From NCBI GenBank assembly GCA_015680635.1, contig JAABOA010000631.1, positions 1-12,805 on the forward strand: a stretch of DNA of 12,805 nt, given 5' to 3'. Position 1 is the stretch's first letter. Each line of letters begins with the position of its first letter. Shown piece by piece: positions 1-7,561 of this stretch. Origin of the DNA: Lunasporangiospora selenospora. Taxonomy: Eukaryota; Mortierellomycota; Mortierellomycetes; Mortierellales; Mortierellaceae. A program made the translations under genes and the position numbers. A model generated the notes under the pieces. That model ran no database searches, was not told where the DNA came from, and saw nothing but the letters and a program-made list of their open reading frames with translations.

Positions 1-342
1 AGTGGTGCTCCTTCAAAAGCTTGCGAGTTATTCTAAAATCGCAAGACCGGAGAAATTCAAAGTAGCAGGATAGCAGGTCCACATGGACCTCGCAATGATC
101 TCTCGGGTCTGTAGGAACACCTTCGCAACCTAACACCCGCACCATTGGGGAAATCTGACTTCTGACGATGTGACGAAGAAGAAGAGGACAACGAGTGTCG
201 CCTAGAAAAGAGCACTTTTGAATGACTGTCAATTCTACTAAGTAAAAAAAGAAGTGTCGCAACTTTAGGTTAAGTTACCAGCCAATCAATTTATTAGCAC
301 AGTACCGCCCTTTTTGCGGTTTGATTGGCTGTTAGTAGCCAT
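1..342 (-). CDS. Unidentified protein, partial (runs off the left edge), probably two exons in view
   Basis: A minus-strand frame is open without a stop from 274 down to position 2. It encodes a segment reading ...RHIVRSQISPMVRVLGCEG... followed by ...LLSCYFEFLRSCDF... and continues out of the window. There are two ways to start it. One is a first exon at 342-306, whose ATG has a strong context (A at -3, G at +4) and which encodes MATNSQSNRKKG plus one base. It would join across a 104-nt intron (305-202, GTACTG...TTTTCTAG) to an exon beginning at 201. Acceptors ending at 226 or 239 would also keep the frame. The other start is the in-frame ATG at 145. The donor GTACTG is weak, so the 5' part is uncertain. 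Codon usage looks coding, with many C- or T-ending codons. I do not recognise the family and assign no function. It is head to head with the nucleoporin gene, about 200 bp between start codons. Confidence 0.42.
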
Positions 343-399
343 GCTTAACGTAAAACGAACAGATTACTACCTGTTTACTTAACAATCCTACTAACAGCC
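280..399. repeat. Nested and overlapping inverted repeats in the head-to-head region
   Basis: Three perfect inverted repeats are stacked here. AGCCAATCAA at 280-289 pairs with TTGATTGGCT at 321-330. Inside it, ACCGC at 304-308 pairs with GCGGT at 316-320 around a 7-nt loop. GGCTGTTAGTAG at 327-338 pairs with CTACTAACAGCC at 388-399, and the interior of that repeat is itself a degenerate palindrome. The 280-330 repeat places two CCAAT boxes in opposite orientation. The arms overlap the proposed first exon of the left-edge gene. They could be a cruciform-forming promoter element or the remnant of a small inverted-repeat element. The pairing is seen directly; any function is inference. Confidence 0.75.
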
Positions 400-546
400 G
401 CGCTGTAGTCTGCTTCTAGGTTTGGGCAAAAATGGCTGCGCCACGGCAACAGAAGGTGGTGCAGAGCCAGAGACGCGAGTCCATCGCCTTGTCCATCCAT
501 CTCAGCCTCCTTGTTGATCGATCCTTCTCCAGTACCGCCGTCAACA
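343..546. promoter_or_regulatory. Divergent intergenic region between the left-edge gene and the nucleoporin gene
   Basis: This stretch of about 200 bp lies between two proposed start codons on opposite strands, so it should hold both promoters or leaders. No TATA box stands out. It includes the right arm of the 327-399 inverted repeat. An ATG at 432 on the plus strand has a strong context (AAAAATGG) and lies upstream of the nucleoporin ATG in another frame. Short open frames exist on both strands (plus 432-704, minus 416-652), but neither shows a recognisable protein. Confidence 0.4.
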
Positions 547-2698
547 ATGTCGCTGTTCCAAGGGTAATGATATTGACAGCAACCAGGAATTCCGGGACCA
601 TCACCACATTGCGCCACATTAGATCAGTCTTTCTGATGAGCGATCCAACCATGCTTGATCTTAACGCGCTCTGCAGCCTCGAGGAGCCAGAATCCAGCTT
701 TTAACCAGTGATTGATGTAATTGACTATAGGCTCACATCCAATGCATCCGCCACTCCAAATCCTTTTTCTTCCATCGGAGGAGCTCCTGCCGCCAGTGCA
801 GCTCCAGCGGCCAGTCCATTTGGCAGCCTCTCATCGACAACCGCTCCTTCGGCGGCTGCTCCCTTCCCAGGACTCTCGGCGGCCGCTCCAAGTCCATTTG
901 GTGGCCTTTCAGCAATAGGAGTTCCTGCAGCGACATCTACAGCCTCAGGTTTATTTGGAGGTATCGCCCCAACACCAGCATCAGCGGCTGCTAGCCCATT
1001 TGGAGGACTCTCAGCAGCTCCAACTTCTGCCGCTGCCAGTCCATTCGGAGGACTCTCGGCAGCCCCAGCTTCTACTACTGCCAGTCTGTTTGGAGGACTC
1101 GCACCGACAGCGACCTCTGCTGCTGCTAGCCCTTTTGGCGGTCTTACTGCGACACAGACACCAGCTTTTGCGGGTGCGATGACCTCAACCACACCTGCAA
1201 CTGGATCACTGTTTGCTTCCCAAAACGCCTCAACAGCAGCTAGTGCCCTCGCTAATGCAGCGGGAAAGGGTGTTTTGGGAGCCTCAACTGCGACTGCAGC
1301 CCCAGTGTAATTATCCTCGGAGAGACAGACCAGTTTGAGAGTCGACCATTGTTTATCCTTTATTCTTTCTTTGAGACATGGGACTAATGGCAGCATGGGA
1401 TTGTATTATTTTAGCACCTTGACACCCGATACCATTGCGGGCTCGACAAAGTATACAGAACTTCCTGCGGATGCAAAGTCTACCTTGGACCAATTTCAGT
1501 ATGTCTTTTTATTGTGGCTGTATTTTCCACCATCGCCGGAACCAGAAAGAAAATACTACCGGGAATGGATTAGCTTAGGGGTGCTAATATGATGCTATTG
1601 TCTCTGATATATATTCTCTCTTAGTTCATTCCTCCAGGCACAGATTCATCTCTCCACCACACTTACGGCACGTTCATCAGACTCTCTTGATAAAATTTCC
1701 AAGGATACTACAGAGCTGTCAAAGGTTTGTTTAAATTCGTACCCTTGTCTTGTGTTTTAAGAAAATGTCATTTTTGCTATCCGGGATCTGTACTACCCTA
1801 GTTGACTAAAACGGAGGCTCAATTTCCCCCGCCCCCTCTCCCCCTCCCTAAACAATTTAATAGAGACTGGAAGCATTGAATGACACCCTTGACCGCGATT
1901 CAAAAATGGTCCAGGCTTTGCAGGACAAAGTCAGCCAAGAGCTCAAGCAGGCCGACTCTGCCGGACGTACTATTGAAGCATATGCAAATAACTCGAATGC
2001 CGGCTTTCTTTATGCAGGCAACAACTCTGCCGGACAGTAAGTTTGACTTTTAAGACTGCTTGCTCTCTCTGCTATTGCCGATTATCATCAGGAAACCAGA
2101 CCCGTAATTTAATCCGCCAAGTGCTCGAAAGGAATATAATGGTTGACTAATATAATCTTCGACTTCTTTTCAATGTTCTTTAGATATTTCCAGGAACAGT
2201 GTCAACTATTCGAGGAACAATTGCGACAGTTCCGTGGCACAATTGAAGTAAGCAATATCACTTTTTTTTTTTTTTTTTTTTCAAAAGGAAGCTCAGTGTG
2301 AGACGGGAGAAGCCAAGAGGACCAATCCTTTTTTTTTTTTTATTACTAATGGCCTGTTATTTTTTATTATTTTCCTTAGGAAATCGAGCGTCACTTGGCA
2401 TCATTTGGTTCTAGGAATCCCCAGGTCTCACATGGTAAGTTTCTTTCATTTTGTAAGCGTCTCAGTAGAACATCAAAAAATCATACCTACCAGCTACGTT
2501 TGTCTAACAGTACTTTATTCTATTAATCTATTGTTATGTATAGCTCTCACAGAGGTGATGAGGAACCAACATGCAGGATTCTTGGCGATGGCTGGACGGG
2601 TTGCAGCATTACATGAGGAGATCAGTGACAAAGAGAAAGCCTACTTGATGTTCCGCCGAAAGTACTTTGATGATGACACAGACCCATTTGTAAAATGA
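547..2698 (+). CDS. NUP49: FG-repeat nucleoporin of the Nup49/Nup58 (p58/p45) family
   Basis: This is a central-channel nucleoporin that, in the known family, partners with Nup62/Nsp1 and Nup54/Nup57 and gates nucleocytoplasmic transport. Eight exons are inferred: 547-563, 731-1306, 1415-1498, 1625-1724, 1864-2036, 2184-2247, 2380-2434 and 2544-2698. All phases close and give 407 residues. Residues 1-198 are a Ser/Ala/Thr/Pro-rich FG domain with seven FG dipeptides, mostly SPFGGL or LFGGL. Residues 199-407 are the family's coiled-coil region. It aligns by eye with animal Nup58, including YFQEQCQLFEEQLRQFR, the segment EEIERHLA and the Met/Arg-rich end near residue 400. The start is placed at 547 because exon 2 has no usable in-frame ATG near its beginning. 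MSLFQ from a 17-nt exon joins it in phase (GG+G) through GTAATG...CTATAG, with A at -3. Most introns have good donors; intron 2 has CTAAT before its acceptor. The first exon is the least certain part. The gene is convergent with the F-box gene 156 bp downstream. Confidence 0.9.
948..1127 (+). repeat. Four tandem 45-bp units encoding a 15-residue FG repeat
   Basis: Units begin at 948, 993, 1038 and 1083, and a fifth partial unit starts at 1128. Each encodes about 15 residues of the form (S/G)-(P/L)-FGG(L/I), followed by a Ser/Ala/Thr-rich spacer. The length is exactly in frame, so gain or loss of a unit would keep the protein readable. The units have diverged at silent and spacer positions. 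The array is part of the FG domain that binds transport receptors in this family. Confidence 0.85.
1826..1848 (-). other. G-quadruplex-type tract (C runs on the coding strand) in nucleoporin intron 4
   Basis: On the plus strand there are four C runs of 5, 5, 5 and 3 bases separated by G, TCT and T. The minus strand therefore has four G runs with loops of 1-3 bases, which satisfies the usual G-quadruplex pattern. It lies 15 bases upstream of the intron 4 acceptor (TAG at 1861-1863), so in the pre-mRNA the C runs act as, or interrupt, the polypyrimidine tract. Folding has not been shown. Confidence 0.6.
2262..2341 (+). repeat. Two poly-T tracts in nucleoporin intron 6
   Basis: A run of 20 T occupies 2262-2281 and a run of 13 T occupies 2329-2341, both inside the 132-nt intron 2248-2379. 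They make this intron very U-rich and are likely to vary in length or to be miscounted in sequencing. The acceptor TTCCTTAG at 2372-2379 lies further downstream. Confidence 0.9.
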
Positions 2699-2854
2699 CC
2701 TAGTAGTAGATCGACCCGAGATCATTAAAATCCCACCTTTTCCCCTTTTCTTTTTATCCCAAATACCCCATTCTTGGAACTCAATGGCGGACACTAAAAT
2801 TATGGGGGAAAGCACCTTCACTTTCTTCTTTGCCAATCTTAAAAACACAAGAGT

Positions 2855-5005
2855 TTACAAGAGTCTAATGTCCATCCCTGGTCGTGCTTGGGATAGCCAT
2901 TCAATGCCTTTATGCGTACGGTCGGCCGCTCTATTGTACGCTCGACTCTTGCCCACCTCCAATCTATAAAACATTGGCCACTTTTCTACCATCCACTGAA
3001 AATCTCCTTCTCCAATGGCCCTAGAAAGCCGTCGGAGATCAAGATGTTCTAAACAACGCAATGTTTCAAGTTGCTCCACCCCACTCTCGAGCGTCAGATC
3101 CACCCCCGCTTCTGTCCCTCCAACACGATGCCCTCCTCCTAGAGCCAGTCTTCGGAGTCGTGTCAAATCCGCCAGATGGGAATACACTCGCCTTCGAACC
3201 GCTCCCACACTCTCAGGCACCGATTCCGTTGAGGACGGTGAAACAATGTTGTAAACCTCAATATCCAGGGCAAGGGACTCTATCCCGAGACAGACCCATT
3301 TGGAGTGACATGACAGGTCCCGACCGTTGAGGACTACACCACAGGCACTCAGCGCCTTTAACGTTCGACATGTCCGGAGAACCAAGTCCAAAGACGGACT
3401 CTGAATCCCGCGTGCACCATCGACATTCAAACTGACGAGATGGGTGCAATGCCTTTGAATGGCATCCATTGATCCCTGACTAAACCCTGTCTTGCCTGCA
3501 TGGATCCATTGTATCCTTGGGAAACGTTTACAAAGAGAGATAAAAAATTCGTCCTGGAGGTCGAGTGCCTGCTCACGGAATTCGATCCGTGCAAGCTTTG
3601 GGCATGTGTGCGAAAGGATCGTGGCAAACTTGGAGGTCGGGTAGAATCCCCAGCCGTCAAGTAAAGAGAGGTGTTCTAGATAGGGACATTGTCTCGTGAG
3701 ATTAACAAGGAATTCTTGTCGTAGACCTGTATGGTGCAGAGAAAGTGATCGGATCTGCGTAAACCATCTGGGGGAGAGGTTACGTGTGGTACTGAATCCT
3801 TGATTTTGCATCATTGCTCCACTAGCCATGAATGGCAATCCTCCTGGAGTGTATAGGACCGCCTGTTTGCTGAGGACCAAGTGTTGATCTTCGTTGCTAG
3901 GCTCGTTGCTGAGATTGGATATCCGCATTGGTCCACTCTTTCCTTTAATCGGGTCGTCATAACGTTCAAGCTTGACGACTGGAGTTATCGTATCAAGCGA
4001 TGGCCAGGGATTCTCTAGTCTCGAAAAGTCTTGTGCGAGCGGATACACTGAGGTAGTTGATAGTTTCTCCAGAGTAAATTCTGTGAAATCGTTATCGTTT
4101 AGAGACAAGTTATATAGTTTTGGGCATGCTTCTAGCACTGCTTGGAGATGCTCCTCTTGAAAGTCATTCCATGTAACCAAGGATAGACTCTGCAGACATG
4201 GGGCTTTGGAAAGTGCCTCGAGTAATTCCATTGGCAGTGGACCGTGTGGTTTGAACCGCAAGCATTGAATTTTTTCATTGCATTGGATCAGTCTAGTCAG
4301 GTCGATCGCCAATTCTTGAAATGTTCTGAACGGATCGGACAAAGCCCTTGGAGCGGTGCTACCATATTTTCTGCCAAACACACCCTCAGGCGACCGTTTC
4401 TGGCCGCCTATTGCCGGGTCGAAGGCTTCCTGTATGGTTCCAGGGGATGCCGTTGTCATTGAGATGCGCTTCCGGGTATCATGACCGACCGTTGTGTGGT
4501 GGTAGGTGTCGGTGTGTCCATGGATTGAAGTGATATCCAGAGAGACTAGGTTTCTGCATAGGACACTGATACGGGTGAGAGAGACGCTTGGACCACAGGC
4601 TAAGACCCTGATCCTGGATGCATGACCAGGCCAGCTGGATAGAAAGTAATTGTTTTCCCAGGCACTCGTGGGAACCCTGATCCATAACAATGGTCTACAG
4701 CATTGTAGAAGCGACTTTGAAGCGAGACAACCCTGCAGTAGGGCTCGGGTATCAAGATACCGACAAATCTCCTGTAGGATCTCTGGTAGGAGCAGTGGTG
4801 AGCGTCGAGAGACTGGGCGACATGAGGCCTCTTTGCGTCTCTCTTCACGGCTCTCTTCACGGTTGGAGCTGGCACAAGGGACTAGGTCCGGGCACTGGGC
4901 GGAGAATGAGCAGTGTGGAGCAGAGTGGAGTTGAGGATTCACTCGATGCTTGTCATGGGATGCGGAGTTTGCAATGATGCTCGGTGGGTAATGAGGGGAT
5001 GTCAT
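2855..5005 (-). CDS. F-box and leucine-rich-repeat protein, likely SCF ubiquitin-ligase substrate adaptor
   Basis: This is a single uninterrupted frame of 716 residues from the ATG at 5005. An F-box lies at about residues 69-112 (RRSPLLLPEILQEICRYLD..., ending near LLWIRV). It is preceded by a Ser/Arg/Glu-rich lead-in. From about residue 150 to the end, irregular leucine-rich repeats recur, for example LQSLSLVTWN, LYNLSLNDND, LEHLSLLDGW and LVSLNVDGA, with a linker of low similarity around 350-420. F-box proteins of this kind bind Skp1 through the F-box and substrates through the LRRs; the substrate is unknown. The open frame extends further upstream, with an alternative ATG at 5221 (788 residues). 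The added part is a translation of a CT-rich leader and looks like non-coding low complexity, so I chose 5005. Neither start has a strong context. The gene ends 156 bp from the convergent nucleoporin gene. Confidence 0.78.
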   Translation of the reverse strand: MTSPHYPPSIIANSASHDKHRVNPQLHSAPHCSFSAQCPDLVPCASSNREESREERRKEASCRPVSRRSPLLLPEILQEICRYLDTRALLQGCLASKSLLQCCRPLLWIRVPTSAWENNYFLSSWPGHASRIRVLACGPSVSLTRISVLCRNLVSLDITSIHGHTDTYHHTTVGHDTRKRISMTTASPGTIQEAFDPAIGGQKRSPEGVFGRKYGSTAPRALSDPFRTFQELAIDLTRLIQCNEKIQCLRFKPHGPLPMELLEALSKAPCLQSLSLVTWNDFQEEHLQAVLEACPKLYNLSLNDNDFTEFTLEKLSTTSVYPLAQDFSRLENPWPSLDTITPVVKLERYDDPIKGKSGPMRISNLSNEPSNEDQHLVLSKQAVLYTPGGLPFMASGAMMQNQGFSTTRNLSPRWFTQIRSLSLHHTGLRQEFLVNLTRQCPYLEHLSLLDGWGFYPTSKFATILSHTCPKLARIEFREQALDLQDEFFISLCKRFPRIQWIHAGKTGFSQGSMDAIQRHCTHLVSLNVDGARGIQSPSLDLVLRTCRTLKALSACGVVLNGRDLSCHSKWVCLGIESLALDIEVYNIVSPSSTESVPESVGAVRRRVYSHLADLTRLRRLALGGGHRVGGTEAGVDLTLESGVEQLETLRCLEHLDLRRLSRAIGEGDFQWMVEKWPMFYRLEVGKSRAYNRAADRTHKGIEWLSQARPGMDIRLL

Positions 5006-5979
5006 GTGTGTCCTTGCACTCACGGACACGGCAAGAGAGGCGGGAATGAGAAGAGAGTGGATGAAGATAAAAAGGATGGGATGCAAGTAAAGAGATGAAA
5101 TGAGACGAGGAAAAAAGGAGCGAGAGAAAGTAAGAGAAAAGGCGACAAGAAGGAGAGCGGATTGGGAGAAGTAAAAGGGCGACTGCCAACCCAAACTTGG
5201 ATATGGACTGAATTGGGCCATTTGGCCATTCAGCCATCCTGCAGGACAGGAGGACAACCTTGCCACGGCCAGGGCCAGTCTCTGTCATCGAAAATACTCT
5301 GCATCTTCTAGGAATCTACCATAATTTACTTGTCTTAAAAGGATTTCTGTTCCAGAATCAGGCACCAGGGCCTCCAGATCGGCTATTTCTTCTTGATTCA
5401 TCTGTTCGGATCACCAACTGGAAAACATCTCTCCCCTCTCTCTCATCTATTCTACAGGCTAGCTAAAGTGACAATGCCGACTAGTAATCGCATCAGACAG
5501 GACCCACATGCTGATATCTGATCGATCTTTCTCACCCCTCTTCTTCTTGCACTTGGCCCGCTCCTAATAATGGGCGCACTCTTGCGGCTAATTGTTCAAA
5601 CAATATAGCAGCGAATTCAAGAGGAAGAAAAGTGGTCTGCACTTTTGGTCCTTGAGGAACTCTTGGTTTGATGCCAACGCGTAGTGATGAGAGCGTGAGA
5701 AAATTCAGGACTTCTTGGAGCTTGATTGGACGAGAGCTATTTACACTTCTCTTTTCTCCCCTGTTCAGTCTGTCAAGTTGTAGTCGCCTATGGATCTATG
5801 GATGGCATTGCCGTGCGACAGGATGGATACAGCTTTTTTTTTATCTATCCATCTTTATTCCCTTTGAACGGAAAGAGGCAGTGACCATGCAAGGGTGAGC
5901 AAGCCGGCTGCTAGGAGAAAGCTGTCGCTTTTTATACACTACGATTTTGTATTGTCACCCTTTCTATCCAGTTGAAGAT
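5006..5979. other. Intergenic region: CT-rich leader of the first F-box gene and 3' flank of the second
   Basis: The interval of about 970 bp lies between two minus-strand genes. Read in the minus sense, 5010-5200 is strongly pyrimidine-rich, which fits a fungal promoter or 5' leader for the gene ending at 2855. A 14-bp palindrome with a 2-nt centre, ATTGTTCAAACAAT, is at 5591-5604. One small minus-strand reading frame at 5285-5401 is listed separately. Plus-strand open frames at 5260-5466 and 5668-5898 show no recognisable protein. No tRNA-like or rRNA-like sequence was seen. Confidence 0.5.
5285..5401 (-). CDS. Possible small reading frame or unassigned first exon, 38 residues
   Basis: An ATG-to-TGA frame of 38 codons starts MNQEEIADLEALVPDSGTEI and ends ...EDAEYFR. 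It is acidic, looks helical, and is compositionally unlike the CT-rich junk translations next to it. It sits about 280 bp upstream of the preferred start of the F-box gene, on the same strand. It could be a small protein, an upstream ORF in that gene's leader, or a first exon spliced through one of the GTAAAT (5329) or GTAGAT (5319) donors. The start context is not strong (C at -3), and an AG just before the ATG could be an acceptor. Chance occurrence is a real possibility. Confidence 0.2.
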   Translation of the reverse strand: MNQEEIADLEALVPDSGTEILLRQVNYGRFLEDAEYFR

Positions 5980-6894
5980 CTACGACAATACCAATGGCTC
6001 CTCAAAAAAGTCATCGTCGTCTATATCCTCCCACTCGTTTGTATCAAGATCATCGTTGTCTAATAGGATGCCATAGCAGCCCTCGAGGTTCAGAGATGTC
6101 AACTGAGTGGCGCCTGCTCTTAGGGCACGGATACCCGAATCCGTAATCCTGATGCACTGTGAGAGATCCAAACTCCGTAATGAATGCGATACTCCTTGGG
6201 CACGGTCAACGGCCACCGACGACGGCGACGCAATGATTTGGTCGTAGTTATCGTTATTTTTATAGTCTTGATTATTACTCGATCGAGTCGGATCATTGTT
6301 CCTGGGCACGGTGGCGACACCCAGTTCCCTCACAGATATGTCGCTGATCCGGATACATCCCGAGAGGTCCAAGTTCTCGAGTTGGATAGCATGGGCACAA
6401 AGCGACAAGATCGCGACATCTGTGATCCGTACACAGCCAGAGAGCACCAGCGATCGGAGTCGCTGGGGGCCAAGGGTCTCGGCGATCAGTTGGATGGCAT
6501 TGTCTCGAAGAAGTGCACAGTCAGTAAGGTTCAACTTTGTGACAAAGGGACAGCCCTGGACGAGTCCCTGGACTAATCCCACATGAACAGACTCCCAGCG
6601 ATGTGGCAACATTGACAGATCGATCGACTTTACGAGAGAACCATTTGAGGCTGTAAAATAATTTTTTAAAGAGGAGTTTTCATTCTGTGCAAACGTCGTC
6701 TCTTGAGAGTCTGCTACTGTCTGGACAAAGCTTTCAAGTGCCTTGATGTGCCACAGCTTTGGTTCACGGTAAAGGGGTTCCTTGGTGAGCAAGTGCCATT
6801 GTTTGCTGACCCTGTTGCATGCAGCAAGCCAAGGTTGATGGTGTGCCACAAGGCTAAAAATGTTTAAGAGGAGCTCTACAGGTAGAGTGTCCAT
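5980..6894 (-). CDS. F-box protein with cysteine-type leucine-rich repeats (Grr1/AMN1-like)
   Basis: This intronless frame of 304 residues starts at an ATG with A at -3. Residues 1-47 are a clear F-box (DTLPVELLLNIFSLV..., then CNRVSKQWHLL...). Cysteine-containing LRRs follow at about 117-195: VTKLNLTDCALLRDNAI, LRSLVLSGCVRITDVAI and LENLDLSGCIRISDISV. Two more lie at 238-275: LRSLDLSQCIRITDSGI and LTSLNLEGCYGI. The LxxLxLxxCxxITDxxI pattern is that of Skp2/Grr1/AMN1-type SCF adaptors. An Asn/Asp/Ser-rich insert at about 196-236 splits the repeat array, and the last 28 residues form a very acidic tail (WEDIDDDDFFEEP). The protein is short for the family, so the LRR arc is small. Its target is unknown. 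It is divergent from NSE4, with start codons 158 bp apart. Confidence 0.88.
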   Translation of the reverse strand: MDTLPVELLLNIFSLVAHHQPWLAACNRVSKQWHLLTKEPLYREPKLWHIKALESFVQTVADSQETTFAQNENSSLKNYFTASNGSLVKSIDLSMLPHRWESVHVGLVQGLVQGCPFVTKLNLTDCALLRDNAIQLIAETLGPQRLRSLVLSGCVRITDVAILSLCAHAIQLENLDLSGCIRISDISVRELGVATVPRNNDPTRSSNNQDYKNNDNYDQIIASPSSVAVDRAQGVSHSLRSLDLSQCIRITDSGIRALRAGATQLTSLNLEGCYGILLDNDDLDTNEWEDIDDDDFFEEPLVLS

Positions 6895-7052
6895 GATGAA
6901 TCAGAAGAAAAGAAAATCAAATCTCGTTCATTGTCGAGAAAAAAAGCTAGAGGTGGTGCACGTGATGCCTGAGTTGAGTTTACAAGTGGCAAAATGAACT
7001 GCTTTTTCTTTTTTACATCGCCACTCCCCTTTTTGTTCTTTTGAATGATCTC
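6895..7052. promoter_or_regulatory. Shared divergent promoter of the F-box gene and NSE4, with a CACGTG site
   Basis: This 158-bp gap separates two oppositely directed start codons and must carry both promoters. A perfect palindromic E-box, CACGTG, is at 6959-6964 (wider context GGTGCACGTGAT), near the middle. A pyrimidine-rich stretch at 7001-7040 precedes NSE4. No TATA box is evident. Basic helix-loop-helix factors bind this core in fungi; which one acts here is unknown. Confidence 0.6.
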
Positions 7053-7510
7053 ATGGCGAGAGATACCATGTCACAACACGATGGATCCGATGATGAAATT
7101 GAACAGGAGATGGAGGCCGAGGGGATTCAGTCAGAAATGGACCTTATCAAAATAGAAAAGAGGGTTATCCGCAAGCAATACAGAGAACTCATATCCGATA
7201 CAGAAGGTGAAGGAGAATATATCCACTTCAGCTACTTCGTCTCAAGTCACCAGTCTTCCTCGCTGTAAGGAACACACAGTGCAGTGCTTCTCAGCTTTCT
7301 CACGAATCACACCTTGGCGACTGCCCCTTTCTTTATCCCTTATAGTCAAGAGAAAGGAATTCATGGAACCGACGAATAATGGACTCTTGGCGAACGTGGA
7401 TGAGGCCAACAGATTGTTCAAGAAGGGTAAGACTGTGTGTCATGGTTCAAAGGGTCGACTGGAGGAAAGCTATATTATTTTGTTGTCATCTGAAAAACGT
7501 GTTCCGAGTC

Positions 7511-7561
<51 letters not shown>

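Noticed and set aside
416-652. Minus-strand 78-codon frame with a strong ATG and hydrophobic segments
   Set aside because: It overlaps the nucleoporin first exon and intron in antisense and matches no family I know. The codons look plausible, but nothing else supports it.
1307-1390. Open stretch after the FG domain in another frame (about 26 codons)
   Set aside because: It falls in intron 2. GTAATT...ATTTTAG removal gives an in-phase join to the conserved coiled-coil region, with CTAAT as branch site.
725-1396. Minus-strand open frame of 223 codons, rich in Ala, Gly and Pro
   Set aside because: It is the antisense of the FG repeats in nucleoporin exon 2; the repeated GC-rich codons keep the opposite strand open.
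3015-3330. Two overlapping plus-strand frames opposite the first F-box gene
   Set aside because: They are antisense shadows of the LRR region, with Ser/Pro/Arg-rich translations and no domain.
5260-5898. Plus-strand frames at 5260-5466 and 5668-5898
   Set aside because: No recognisable protein, and no splice pattern linking them.
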